DNA of 64,000 nt from Nitrobacter sp039808345 (lineage in GTDB: Bacteria; Pseudomonadota; Alphaproteobacteria; Rhizobiales; Xanthobacteraceae): NCBI RefSeq assembly GCF_047824785.1, contig NZ_CP181167.1, positions 3,596,001 to 3,660,000 of the forward strand, read 5' to 3'. Below are positions 1 through 8,461 of this stretch, in pieces. The position numbers were made by a program, and so were the translations under genes. Position 1 is the stretch's first letter. The number at the start of each line of letters is the position of its first letter. Below the pieces are notes generated by a model. That model saw nothing but the letters and a program-made list of their open reading frames with translations, did not search any database and was not told the DNA's origin.

Positions 1-306
1 GAAGGTCGAAGCGCATGTGTCGCTGTCAGTCAGGAAAGGGGCCGCCGGCACTCCGGTGACTTTAATCCGCAATTGGGCTACCTTCTGGGTAAGCGCGTTG
101 AGATTGCCGGTGGCTCGCCCGGGAGCGACTACCAAATCATCGAGTCTGCTCGCACCAGCACGGAAAGGACGCTGCAGTTTACTGTTCAGCTGCCGACGTG
201 GGCCGACCCCCAGCTCGACTTCCTGTTCGTGATCGCCCTTCCGGAGGGCAACATCGCTGTTCGCTCTGCAACCTTCGATGTGTTGGAGAAGCGAGCTCAA
301 AAATGA
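1..306 (+). CDS. C-terminal end of an unknown protein (cut by window start)
   Basis: Frame 1 is open from the first base to a TGA at 304-306, so this is probably the 3' end of a gene that begins upstream. The last 80 or so residues alternate hydrophobic and polar residues (QFTVQLPTW, LDFLFVIALPEG), which suggests a beta-rich fold. The first ATG in frame is at 73 but the frame is open before it. I do not recognise the family. The opposite strand is also open here, but only as read-through from the IS630 transposase that lies just downstream. Confidence 0.4.
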   Translation, partial: EGRSACVAVSQERGRRHSGDFNPQLGYLLGKRVEIAGGSPGSDYQIIESARTSTERTLQFTVQLPTWADPQLDFLFVIALPEGNIAVRSATFDVLEKRAQK

Positions 307-343
307 GCGCCATGTGCATCGCGCCGCTCTGCTGGACCAGGTA

Positions 344-1475
344 GTGGAGCAACTCTAACGCTTGCTTCCCGCGTTTGGCAGCGGCCAGGACGCGCTTTGG
401 GTCGGCGGTCCAGACGAAGGGTTTGGGACTGGCGTTTGTGTCAGCGACAAAGCGGTTGATGGCGACTTGCAGTTCAACGACGGATCGGAACACGCCTCTC
501 TTGAGGCGACGGCGCGTGAGCTTGGCGAAGAAGCCTTCGACCGCATTGAGCCAGGATGCAGAGGTCGGGGTAAAGTGGAACGTCCAGCGGGAATGGCGTG
601 CCAGCCATTGGCGCACCTTCGGATGCTTGTGGGTTGCATAGTTGTCGATGATGGCGTGGATTACTTTCCCTGCCGGGACCTGCTCCTCGATCGTATTGAG
701 AAAGCGAATGAACTCCTGGTGACGATGGCGCTGCATGTTGCGGCCGATGACGGTGCCGTCGAGAATGTTGAGGGTGGCGAACAGCGTGGTGGTGCCGTGA
801 CGTTTGTAGTCGTGGGTCATCGTACCGGCCCGGCCCGGCTTCATCGGCAACCCTGGCTGGGTGCGGTCGAGCGCCTGAATCTGGCTCTTTTCGTCGACCG
901 AGAGAACGACCGCATGGGCGGGAGGATCGACATAGAGGCCAATGACGTCTTTGAGTTTCTCGGCGAACTTCGGATCGTTCGACAGCTTGAACCTGCGGAT
1001 ACGATGCGGCGCGAGTTGGTGGGCTTCAAGAATACGCTGCACCGAGCGCAGGCTCACCCCTGCGGCCTCGCCAGCATTCGGCCGGTCCAGTGGGTTGTTT
1101 CCCCGGCGCAGGCCCGAGCGCCAAGTCTACCACTCTCTGCACGGTGCCGGTCGGCAGCGGTGGTTTCCCGGGCTTGCGCGTCTTGTCGCGCGTCAGCCCT
1201 ACGACGCCATCCGCCATGAACCGCGCCTGCCATCGCCACACCACCGGCTTCGATTTGCCCGAGCGGCGCATGATCTCGGCGGTGCCACAGCCGTCAGCGG
1301 TGGCAAGAATAATGTTGGCCCGCCACACATGTTTCTGAGGCGCGCTGCGATCCGAGACGATCGCTTCAAGCCGATGACGGTCCGCCCGGATGACTTTTAT
1401 AACCATGCCTGCTCTCATGCCGAAAGCTTGAACTGCTTCGGTCGATTTGGGAATCGTCCGAATGAATCAAACCAC
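344..1475 (-). mobile_element. IS630-family insertion sequence
   Basis: A 1.13-kb element encodes a DDE transposase on the minus strand. The outer ends are GTGG-AGCAACTC on the left and, read inward, GTGG-TTTGATTC on the right; they match weakly (about 7 of 12). Each is bordered by the dinucleotide TA (342-343 and 1476-1477), the known target duplication of the IS630/Tc1 group. The ends are my inference from the TA pair and the shared GTGG. The transposase has two frameshifts, so the copy is probably inactive. Confidence 0.6.
347..1406 (-). pseudogene. IS630-family transposase with two frameshifts
   Basis: The N-terminal helix-turn-helix part (start MVIKVIRADRH, ATG at 1406) and the DDE catalytic part (SVDEKSQIQALDR, IIDNYATHK, TSASWLNAVEGFF) lie in different frames. 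The link passes through a third frame (GETTHWTGRMLA). Two single-base losses near 1103 and 1068 explain this: one in a G run before GAAAC, one in GCGAGGCC where family members have GCGAAGGCC. Two independent losses argue for decay, although some IS630 elements use programmed frameshifting. The reading frame has no stop inside the element. The family residues end at ELLHY, where the TA target supplies the first two bases of the last codon; here it reads TAC, so translation would continue to 179. Confidence 0.75.
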
Positions 1476-1515
1476 TAGGTTGCGAGCCCGGTCGCTTGAA
1501 TGCTTCGGCGCCAAA

Positions 1516-2199
1516 TCATTGCGCTGTTTCGAAGTGCTTCGGATTCACCTTCGTCGCGGCGGCGTCAGCTTGTTCCAAGGTCACGAAGGGAAGACCATAG
1601 TAGCTCATTTCGGGACTCCAGCGACCGGTGCGTCCCGGATATGGAAACGCCACCGTTCCGATGCCCGTCCGAGCATCACGAGCTATCAGTACCGCCACCA
1701 TTTGCCCCGGAGGAGCGAGCACGACGTCCTTCACGTAGCCATAGCCGAGGCCGGTCTGAAGGCGCGCATAGTCGCCAATCACCTCGCTGATGAGAAACTC
1801 GACTCCCTCCTTGGGTTCTTGAGCAAAAAGGCCGAACTGATCCGAGCGCGCGTCTGACAGATCCGCGATCAAAGCACCTGGTCGGGCCGGCTGTACCACG
1901 CTGTCCCAGGGAATGCGGAATACAAATTCGAGCGTGGTGCCGATACCGGCTTGCTCGGCGATGAGAGCCTTTACCGAGCCATCGTCGGCAAGAACGATAT
2001 TGCGAACCTGCCCCAGGTACCCGCCTTTTTTCGAGAATACTCGGCTTTCCAGGATGCTGGATGCGCAGATTCCGTTGTAAAGTGTCTCCGCCACCAGCTT
2101 ATCTGCTTTCATCTCCTTCGGCTGCGCGACCGCGGGCGGCGACGCAAAGCCGATCACAGCTGCAATCATGCATAAGACGATTCCCATAAGTTTCGCCAC
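1516..2199 (-). CDS. Exported PRC-barrel domain protein
   Basis: A 227-residue protein with a clear signal peptide (LMGIVLCMIAAVIGFASPPAVAQ) is followed by two PRC-barrel-like halves: SSILESRVFSKKGGYLGQV...VLADDGSVKALIAE, and LISEVIGDYARL...VKDVVLAPPGQMVAVLIAR. PRC barrels are small beta domains known from RimM and photosynthetic reaction-centre H subunits. Exported tandem forms are common in rhizobia and have no settled function. I chose the GTG at 2199 because GGGAG lies seven bases upstream; the ATG at 2187 is the alternative. The frame extends to 2433, but that upstream part has no export signal. The IS630 element ends about 40 bp past its stop. Confidence 0.8.
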   Translation of the reverse strand: MAKLMGIVLCMIAAVIGFASPPAVAQPKEMKADKLVAETLYNGICASSILESRVFSKKGGYLGQVRNIVLADDGSVKALIAEQAGIGTTLEFVFRIPWDSVVQPARPGALIADLSDARSDQFGLFAQEPKEGVEFLISEVIGDYARLQTGLGYGYVKDVVLAPPGQMVAVLIARDARTGIGTVAFPYPGRTGRWSPEMSYYGLPFVTLEQADAAATKVNPKHFETAQ

Positions 2200-2773
2200 C
2201 GGAGCACTCCCAAAGATGCTTGCAGGTGAGCAATAATGCGCCACGGACCTGTGAGGTTCCTGCACGTCCACCGCCTCAAACTCCTCAACTCCATGCGATC
2301 GTGAGCATCCGCCATTCACCAAAAACAGATGGCGATCGAATCGAGCTGTCTGCCTGCTATGATCGGGGGCGGCGCAGCCGTCAGTCTCAATCGTCACGCG
2401 CAACTCGCCTCGCGCCGCCGCAAGGCGCAACAACTCCGGTATTTACCACGCTCCCCGACATCCCTTCACTGCGCCCCGCAGCTTGGAAAAATACCAGTCC
2501 CGCGCCTCGTTCCGACGCCAACGTCCAATCAAGCAAGAGATTTCGGGCTTGAGCGAGGGATTTGATGAAGGTTCCTGCTTTGCGTTTCTGCTACTCGGAA
2601 GAAGCGCGGACGCAACCGTTCATTGCCCCCTAAGATAGGTCGGGGAACGTAAGCAAAACCGGGAAGTTACAGATGCAGTGCGCCGCACTACCAAGTGCTA
2701 GCCGGGCGGGACCGCTCGCAAACGCCGCGTGGCCGCCGCGTCGTGGTTCCCAGCCGGATCGTCCAACAAAAAG

Positions 2774-3817
2774 ATGGGGTCCGTGCAATCTGAATCGATG
2801 TCCGACTGGGTCTTCTTCCGCCGCGTGCTTGTCGTCCTGGCGACGATGGCAGTCGTCTACCTGGTCTGGCGGATCGCCGCGCTATTTTTCCTATTCTTCG
2901 CCGCTGTCTTGATTGCGGTCCTTCTCGCCGGGCTTGCTGGATTGGTCGCGAAGTTCACGTCGATGTCGCGCGGCTACGCTCTGGCCGCAAGCAGCGTGAC
3001 GGTGGCTGCCGTCGTGATGGCCATCCTGGGCCTCTTCGGAACGCAGCTCGCCAGCCAGATTTCAGACGTCTTCGCACGTCTTCCCGAGGCGATCGAAGCT
3101 GGCGGTGAGCAGCTTGGGATTCACAATGCGTTCGAACAGATCAAGCAAGCGATCTCGGCGGAAGGTGGCGGCCAGCTGTTGTCGAGGGTTGCGAGTCTCG
3201 GCTACACCGCGATAGGCGTGGCGACGGACCTCGTCTTAATCATCGTAGTAGCGGTCTACCTGGCAGCCGATCCGCGGCTATACCGCGCGGGCATGATCAA
3301 GCTCTTTCCTCCCGAGCAGCACGAGCGGGTCGGAGATGCTCTGAATGTCACCGCCTCCGCATTGCGCCTCTGGTTTCTCGGCCAGTTGGTCTCGATGGTT
3401 CTGGTTGGTGTGCTCTCCGGGGTCGCATTCTGGGCGATCGGACTGCCATCGCCGCTCGGCCTCGCACTCGTCGCCGCCGCGACCAATTTCGTCCCGATGA
3501 TCGGTCCGCTTATCGGAGCCATACCGGCATTACTGTTCGCCGTTACGCAGGATCTCGCCACCGCATTCTGGACGATGGTCGCCGTGCTTGCCGTTCAGCA
3601 GTTCGAGGGTAACCTCATTACGCCCATGGTGCAGCGCCGCGCAGTCGACATTCCTCCTGCCTTGATGTTGTTGGGAATTGCGGCTTTCGGCTTACTCGGG
3701 GGGATCGACGGCATCATCTTCGCAGTTCCGCTCACAGTCGTGATCATGGTTCTGGTACAGAAGCTATGGATTCGCGAAACGTTGGGTGAGAAGACAACGA
3801 TCCCTGGGGAGGCCTGA
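2774..3817 (+). CDS. AI-2E family (PerM/TqsA-type) transporter
   Basis: A 347-residue integral membrane protein. Two N-terminal transmembrane segments (VLVVLATMAVVYLVWRIAAL, FFLFFAAVLIAVLLAGLAGL) are followed by a hydrophilic loop with ISDVFARLPEAIEAGGEQ. A C-terminal bundle carries the family signature ATNFVPMIGPLIGAIPALL and QQFEGNLITPMVQRRAV. Members include PerM and the AI-2 exporter TqsA; many act as ion/H+ antiporters or have unknown substrates, so the substrate is open. Start at ATG 2774 has only a weak ribosome site; ATG 2798 is an alternative. It stands alone. The 250 bp after it show no gene. Confidence 0.85.
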   Translation: MGSVQSESMSDWVFFRRVLVVLATMAVVYLVWRIAALFFLFFAAVLIAVLLAGLAGLVAKFTSMSRGYALAASSVTVAAVVMAILGLFGTQLASQISDVFARLPEAIEAGGEQLGIHNAFEQIKQAISAEGGGQLLSRVASLGYTAIGVATDLVLIIVVAVYLAADPRLYRAGMIKLFPPEQHERVGDALNVTASALRLWFLGQLVSMVLVGVLSGVAFWAIGLPSPLGLALVAAATNFVPMIGPLIGAIPALLFAVTQDLATAFWTMVAVLAVQQFEGNLITPMVQRRAVDIPPALMLLGIAAFGLLGGIDGIIFAVPLTVVIMVLVQKLWIRETLGEKTTIPGEA

Positions 3818-4066
3818 GTAGTCAGCGCTAGCGGCGGTTTTTCTTTTACTTCAGCTATGGTCTCCTTCACCGGGAAAAAGTGCAGCTGGCATACAAGAGG
3901 ACCCGCGCCTAAAAAGCTACAATTCGCGGCAACCACAATTACCGCTGCTGGGAAACTCCGCAAAGTTTCACCTATCGCGCAATAGCGCCTTAACCTGATC
4001 AATGCGAGCGGCCCGGCACAACTGCGCTCCCAAGAGGGAGCGTCGCAGCCGGCAAAGCGAGGTGAA

Positions 4067-4405
4067 TCAGCTATTAATGTTTGGCATTAGTGGTGGCGCG
4101 CCTCCAGTTAGAAGCATACCGGTGACATGTTCAACCTTCATGATCGTGACAGCTTCCAGGCGGTGATGTCGCGCGAGAAGCCATTGAGGATGGTTGACGA
4201 ACCGGATGATCTTCAGCTCCTCGAAGACGGCGTAGCTCATCCGTTGTTCCTCCATCCACGAGCATGCTTTTCTTCAGCAGCCGCAGTTCTCGCTCCTGCT
4301 TGGCGACGACTTCCTTTAGGTCGCGGGTCTCCTTGCGAAGTATCTTCACCTCGTCGCTGGTGGCCGCGCGGGCCCTGTCTCCAGCCAGCCGCTTCGTGCC
4401 TCTTC
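4067..4405 (-). pseudogene. Remnant of an IS3-family element (orfA end and orfB start)
   Basis: On the minus strand the residues KRLAGDRARAATSDEVKIL...ELRLLKKSMLVDGG match the C-terminal half of the orfA product of the nested IS3 elements elsewhere in this window (RLAGDTARAATTGEVQDL...). They are followed in another frame by MSYAVFEELKIIRFVNH, which resembles the orfB start (MRYPASEKLEIIRMIEQ). The orfB similarity fades within about 20 residues and no ends are visible. It abuts the stop region of the VKOR/SPW-like fragment. Confidence 0.65.
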
Positions 4406-4411
4406 GAGGGA

Positions 4412-4938
4412 AACGATGTAGCGATCCCAAGTTCCATATCGTTCCCGGATCGCGCCCCGCCGGAAGCTCAGCGCAATGAGCATGAGGCCAATAGTAATAC
4501 TCCCAATGCGATGAGTTGCACCGGCCTCAAGCAGAAAGGGCGTGACCAATAGCGATGCACCCAGCGGGATGAGGCAATAGCGTAGCGGCCGCGCCACTTC
4601 CGCTGCGGCAAGTGAAATAATCGTCAGCGCGAGCAATCCGATGAGATGATCGGCATCGGCCATCGCTCCTTCCGCGCCAAAGGTCAGCCGTGTGAACAAG
4701 AGGGACGCTGCCAGCACGGCAGCCAGGGCCAGATTCCACGGTAGGTTGACTCCGCCTGCCAACATATCGCGAAGCACGGCGCCGGATGCGCGCTCGAACT
4801 CATCAGTGCGTTCGCCACGATGGCCCTGATCGGTATCCCCGAACAGAAATACTCGGAGCCACGACCGCCCGGCTTTCGCCCGCCGCCGCACGAACTGGAT
4901 CGTAGCGAGCAACTCGTCGAGCGAATATGGGATCTCGG
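4412..4938 (-). pseudogene. C-terminal fragment of a VKOR/SPW-type membrane protein
   Basis: The fragment reads EIPYSLDELLATIQFVRRR, then about four hydrophobic segments (LALAAVLAASLLFTRL, LIGLLALTIISLAAAEVARP, YCLIPLGASLLVTPFLLEA, IGSITIGLMLIALSF) and ends GTWDRYIV. I recognise this as the C-terminal SPW-like membrane half that rhizobial vitamin K epoxide reductase-like proteins carry; the catalytic N-terminal half is missing. An in-frame TGA near 4945 lies immediately upstream, so it cannot be made from a normal start. At the 3' end the natural stop is lost and the frame runs into the IS3 remnant. It overlaps the head of the MscS-like pseudogene on the other strand, which marks a rearrangement junction at about 4930. 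Confidence 0.55.
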
Positions 4939-5314
4939 CTCAAAGTCCAAACCGATGTAGGCGCGACGTTTAAAAAAGCAAACGCAGAATTCAAAGGACT
5001 TTACCAGCAAGTCGTTCAATCATGGCCGCTCATTGTTCTCTCAATCTGCATAATAGCCATCGCGTGGCTTCTCGCCAAGTTGGTGGCGCTGCTTGCGCAT
5101 CACTTCCTCTCTCGCCGTGTTACCTCGCCACTTTTGCTCACGGTAATGGTGCGAGCTTTCTCCGTCCCAGTATTTCTTGTCGGCGTCTACTTTATTCTTC
5201 AGGTGGCGGGACTCACACGGTTGGCTCTTACTGTTCTGGGAGGACCGGGCCTCTGAGGTGGACCCGCTTGGTGAGACAGTTTGGCGGCCTGGCTAAGGTG
5301 GATCGGGTTCGTTT

Positions 5315-6151
5315 CTACGCCGCCAATTGCTCCGTCATTTCCGCCATAGCATGGACTTCGTCGGGCGTCCTGCCGGCGAAGGTCGAGTGCGGGCGTCGCC
5401 GGTTGTAATAGTCTATCCAGGAGCCGATGCCGCAGCGGGCTTGGCTTCCCGTTTCGAATGTGCTGAGGAAGACGCACTCATATTTGAGGCTGCGCCACAG
5501 TCGTTCGATGAAGACGTTGTCCATCCAGCGGCCGCGCCCGTCCATGGAGATGCGGATGCCGGCATCCTTCAGCGTCGTCGTGAAGGCGAAGCTAGTGAAC
5601 TGCGAGCCTTGGTCGGTGTTGAAGATGTCGGGCCTGCCATGGCAGGCGATCGCCTCTTCGAGAGCGGCAACACAGAAGTCGGCATCCATCGTGTTCGACA
5701 ACCGCCAGGCCAGGACCTTGCGGCTGAACCAGTCCATGATGGCCACGAGGTAAAGGAAGCCGCGCCGCATCGGGATATAGGTCACATCGGCACACCAAAC
5801 GTGATCCGGCCGCTCGATCGCCAGGTGCCGCAGCAGGTAGGGATAGATGCGATGCTGCGGATGCGGCTCGCTGGTTCTCGGCGCCTGGTAGATCGGCGAC
5901 AGACCGATCTTGCGCATCAGCCGCCGGACCCGCTTGCGACCCACGCACCAGCCCTGACGCCGCAGATGCCGGGCCATCTGCCGGGAGCCATACCAGGGCG
6001 TCTCCATGAAGGCCTCGTCGATGGTGCGCATCAGTTCGAGGTTCTCGGGCGTCTCGCCGGCGGGCTGTCGGTAGAACGACGCCCGCGAGATCGAGACCAG
6101 TTCGCACTGGCGGCGGATCGAGAGCCGGTTGTGATCGGGGTCAATCATCAT
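5315..6151 (-). CDS. IS3-family transposase OrfB (DDE integrase domain)
   Basis: A 278-residue protein. The HTH_21 region (YGSRQMARHLRRQGWCVGRKRVRRLMRKIGL) precedes an rve integrase core. The catalytic acidic residues are visible in WCADVTYIPM, NTDQGSQFTS and the FIERLWRSLKYE region, followed by YNRRRPHSTFAGRTPDEV. Length is normal for the family and the frame is intact, so with OrfA it probably still forms active transposase. Confidence 0.92.
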   Translation of the reverse strand: MMIDPDHNRLSIRRQCELVSISRASFYRQPAGETPENLELMRTIDEAFMETPWYGSRQMARHLRRQGWCVGRKRVRRLMRKIGLSPIYQAPRTSEPHPQHRIYPYLLRHLAIERPDHVWCADVTYIPMRRGFLYLVAIMDWFSRKVLAWRLSNTMDADFCVAALEEAIACHGRPDIFNTDQGSQFTSFAFTTTLKDAGIRISMDGRGRWMDNVFIERLWRSLKYECVFLSTFETGSQARCGIGSWIDYYNRRRPHSTFAGRTPDEVHAMAEMTEQLAA

Positions 6152-6168
6152 TCTCCTCCGATCCAGGC

Positions 6169-6450
6169 TCAGCGATCGAAGGCCTTGGCCAAAAAATCCC
6201 GCTCAACGACAAGCTGGCCAATCTTGGCGTGCAGCTTGGTCACCTCGGCTTCCCGGCCGACCTGCGCATCAGCAGCCTTGTCGTCGAACGTCTTGGCCAG
6301 GTTCTCGATGGCCTGCCGTTTCCACTGCGTAATCTGGTTCGGATGAAGCTGGTGCTTTGTCGCCAGTTCCGAAATCGTCCGCTCGCCACGGATCGCCTCA
6401 AGCGCAACCTTGGCCTTGAACTCAGCCGTAAATCGTCTGCGTGTCTTCAT
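6169..6450 (-). CDS. IS3-family transposase OrfA
   Basis: A 93-residue protein with the N-terminal helix-turn-helix of IS3 OrfA (RRFTAEFKAKVALEAIRGERTISELATKHQLHPNQITQWKRQ). It is followed by a leucine-rich coiled coil (EVTKLHAKIGQLVVERDFLAKAF) that dimerises the protein. It binds the element ends and, in this family, is also joined to OrfB by a -1 frameshift to make the full transposase. orfB begins 17 bp downstream in another frame. Confidence 0.92.
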   Translation of the reverse strand: MKTRRRFTAEFKAKVALEAIRGERTISELATKHQLHPNQITQWKRQAIENLAKTFDDKAADAQVGREAEVTKLHAKIGQLVVERDFLAKAFDR

Positions 6451-6926
6451 ACCGGATCGTCCTTTTCATCGGGCGATCCACCTTATGCCCCTGTCTCAGA
6501 AACCGGCACCACCTCACTCATCGGTATAATAATTGGATTCGCCTTCCGCGACATCGCTGAAAACTTCCTTGCCAGCCTCCTGCTCAGCATCCGAAACCCC
6601 TTCCGAAGCGACGACCTCGTTGAAGTCGCCGGACACACGGGAATTGTTCAAAACCTGAATACACGAACAACCATCCTGCTCAGCTTAGTGGAAGTCACGT
6701 GCAGATTCCAAATGCAATCGTGTACAAAAACACCATCGAAAACTTCAGTAGCAATCCGACTCGTCGTGCGACCTTCACCATTGGCATCGGCTATGAGTCG
6801 TCGGCAGCTATAGCTCAGAAGCTAGTTTCTCAAGTTCTACATGAGCATCCCGCTGTGTTAGATGCTCCCGAGCCACTGAACCGCCCCGGGTTTGCCGGAG
6901 GCTCCAACTCCTGAGAGGATGGAGCC

Positions 6927-7256
6927 ATGACAAGCAAGACGACGAACAAGTTTTCACCGGAGGTTCGGGCCCGAGCGGTTCGAATGGTTTTGGATCACGG
7001 CAGCGAGTATCCGTCCCGCTGGGCTGCGATTGAGGCGATAGCCCCCAAGATTGGCTGTTCCGGCCATACCCTGCTGGAATGGGTGAAGAAGGCGGAGATC
7101 GACAGCGGCAAGCGAGCAGGCGTCCCAACGGACGTGGCGGAGAAGCTGAAGGCGCTTGAGCGTGAGAACCGCGAGCTTCGGCAAGCCAATGAGATTCTGC
7201 GCAAGGCAAGCGCTTATTTTGCGACGGCGGAGCTCGACCGCCGGTCCAAGCCATGA
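6927..7256 (+). CDS. IS407-type transposase OrfA
   Basis: A 109-residue protein. The helix-turn-helix region (FSPEVRARAVRMVLDHG...AIAPKIGCSGHTLLEWVKKAE) is followed by a coiled coil (EKLKALERENRELRQANEILRKASAYFA). The start ATG has GGATGGAGCC upstream. Its stop overlaps the orfB start by four bases, a classic site for translational coupling or frameshifting in this IS group. Confidence 0.93.
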   Translation: MTSKTTNKFSPEVRARAVRMVLDHGSEYPSRWAAIEAIAPKIGCSGHTLLEWVKKAEIDSGKRAGVPTDVAEKLKALERENRELRQANEILRKASAYFATAELDRRSKP

Positions 7257-8158
7257 TCGCCTTCATCGACGATCATCGCGCGGCGCATGGGGTCGAGCCG
7301 ATCTGCAAGGTTCTGTCGATCGCCCCCTCGACCTATCATGCCCATGTCGCCAAACGGCGTGATCCCGCCAAGCTGTCGGCGCGCGCCAGGCAGGATGTCA
7401 TCCTGAAGATCGAGGTCCGGCGCGTCTTCGATGAGAACTTCCGCGTCTATGGCGTGCGCAAGATCTGGCGGCAACTCAAGCGCGAAGGCTTCGATATCGC
7501 CCGTTGTACGGTGTCACGATTGATGCGGACCATGGGCTTGCACGGTGTTATCCGCGGCAAGTCGGTCAGGACCACGATCGGCGACAAGGCGGCGCCATGC
7601 CCGCTGGATCACGTCAACCGCCAGTTCAAGGCGTCGAGGCCGAATGCGCTTTGGCTCTCCGACTTCACCTATGTTGCCACCTGGACCGGCTTCATCTATG
7701 TCGCCTTCGTCATCGACGCCTATGCCCGCAGGATCGTCGGCTGGCGGGCATCACGTTCGGCGCACGCCGGCTTCGTGCTCGATGCGCTGGAGCAAGCCCT
7801 GCACGATCGACGGCCGGTCCATCGCGGCGGGCTCGTACACCACAGCGACAGAGGAAGTCAGTACGTATCCATCAAGTACACCGAGCGCCTGGCTGAAGCT
7901 GGCATCGAGCCGTCTGTCGGCAGTGTCGGCGATTCCTACGATAATGCTCTCGCCGAAACCATCAACGGCCTCTACAAAGCTGAGGTGATCCACCGACGCG
8001 GACCGTGGCGTAGCTTCGAGGCCGTCGAGTTCGCAACGCTGGAATGGGTCGATTGGTTCAACAACCGACGGCTCTTGGAGCCCATCGGAAACATCCCGCC
8101 CGCCGAAGCCGAGCAACGCTACTACGCCATGCTGGAACAATCGGCCATGGCGGCATAA
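7253..8158 (+). CDS. IS407-type transposase OrfB (DDE)
   Basis: A 301-residue intact protein with HTH_21 (VYGVRKIWRQLKREGFDIARCTVSRLMRTMGL) and the rve catalytic core (WLSDFTYVATWTGFIYVAFV; HHSDRGSQYVS; ETINGLYKAEVIHRRGPWRS), then FNNRRLLEPIGNIPPAEAEQRYY. These are the D, D and E regions of IS3 transposases. It catalyses excision and insertion of the element. Confidence 0.93.
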   Translation: MIAFIDDHRAAHGVEPICKVLSIAPSTYHAHVAKRRDPAKLSARARQDVILKIEVRRVFDENFRVYGVRKIWRQLKREGFDIARCTVSRLMRTMGLHGVIRGKSVRTTIGDKAAPCPLDHVNRQFKASRPNALWLSDFTYVATWTGFIYVAFVIDAYARRIVGWRASRSAHAGFVLDALEQALHDRRPVHRGGLVHHSDRGSQYVSIKYTERLAEAGIEPSVGSVGDSYDNALAETINGLYKAEVIHRRGPWRSFEAVEFATLEWVDWFNNRRLLEPIGNIPPAEAEQRYYAMLEQSAMAA

Positions 8159-8253
8159 CTTAAACCAAACGGCCTCCGGCAAACCCGGGGCGGTTCAGAC
8201 CTCTTGCGTTGCCGTGAAGCGTAACCGCACGTGTAACCCATCTTTTAATGGCA

Positions 8254-8299
8254 GCACGCGTAACCAATTTGCCTCCTTTGAGGCAATTTGAACGCGTGC
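8254..8299. terminator. Inverted repeat, possible terminator
   Basis: GCACGCGT at 8254 pairs with ACGCGTGC at 8292-8299, and inside them TTGCCTC pairs with GAGGCAA around a CTTT loop. The arms are otherwise imperfect. It lies about 160 bp past the minus-strand amn stop. The rest of 8198-8461 shows no gene. There is no long T run, so a terminator role is only possible. Confidence 0.35.
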
Positions 8300-8461
8300 G
8301 AATGACATCGACGTTCACTTTTGCACTCTGACGGAAAAATGGCCTCCATGGGCGTCAAAGCCTCTTCAGCCCGTGGATATCGTTGAGCTGGGACGGGACC
8401 GCTTCCAATCATGGTCGAGCCCGCGCCGAAATACAGCGTCGCATTCAACACTCTATCGCCT

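Larger units (their letters stand above)
5254..6516 (-). mobile_element. IS3-family insertion sequence, complete, with 3-bp target duplication
   Basis: The ends are TGAGGTGGACCCGCTTGGTG at 5254 and, read inward from 6516, TGAGGTGGTGCCGGTTTCTG. Both are followed by TGAGACAG and then AAGGTGGATCG blocks. CTC lies directly outside each end (5251-5253 and 6517-6519), a 3-bp target duplication as expected for IS3. Length is 1263 bp, with orfA and orfB on the minus strand. It disrupts the MscS-like gene. Confidence 0.9.
4927..6876 (+). pseudogene. MscS-family mechanosensitive channel, interrupted
   Basis: Residues before 5253 form the transmembrane part (SWPLIVLSICIIAIAWLLAK, AFSVPVFLVGVYFILQVAG). 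Removing the IS3 at 5254-6516 and one CTC copy restores the frame GGPGLIGIIIGFAFRDIAEN, the pore-lining helix and beta domain of MscS channels. A further single-base loss near 6687 (TTAGTGG where TTAGATGG is expected) shifts the frame before HVQIPNAIVYKN. The C-terminal part (RRATFTIGIGYESS...LHEHPAVLDAPEP) then runs into the IS407-type element at 6877. The N terminus is probably also cut at about 4930. MscS proteins release solutes on hypo-osmotic shock; this copy cannot work. Confidence 0.8.
6877..8197 (+). mobile_element. IS3-family (IS407/IS51-type) insertion sequence
   Basis: Long perfect inverted repeats start TGAACCGCCCCGGGTTTGCC at 6877 and, on the other strand, at 8197; about 26 bp match. 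Between them are orfA and orfB overlapping by 4 bp. No 4-bp target duplication is visible (CCAC before, GACC after), so one flank has probably been lost or exchanged. A 95-bp end of the same element recurs at 18763-18857 in the opposite orientation. Confidence 0.9.

Noticed and set aside
362..1219. Plus-strand 285-codon frame opposite the IS630 transposase
   Set aside because: It is the antisense of the transposase, with no ribosome site and no family pattern.
5327..6346. Plus-strand 339-codon frame across the IS3 orfB region
   Set aside because: It mirrors the OrfB reading frame on the other strand and has typical antisense composition.
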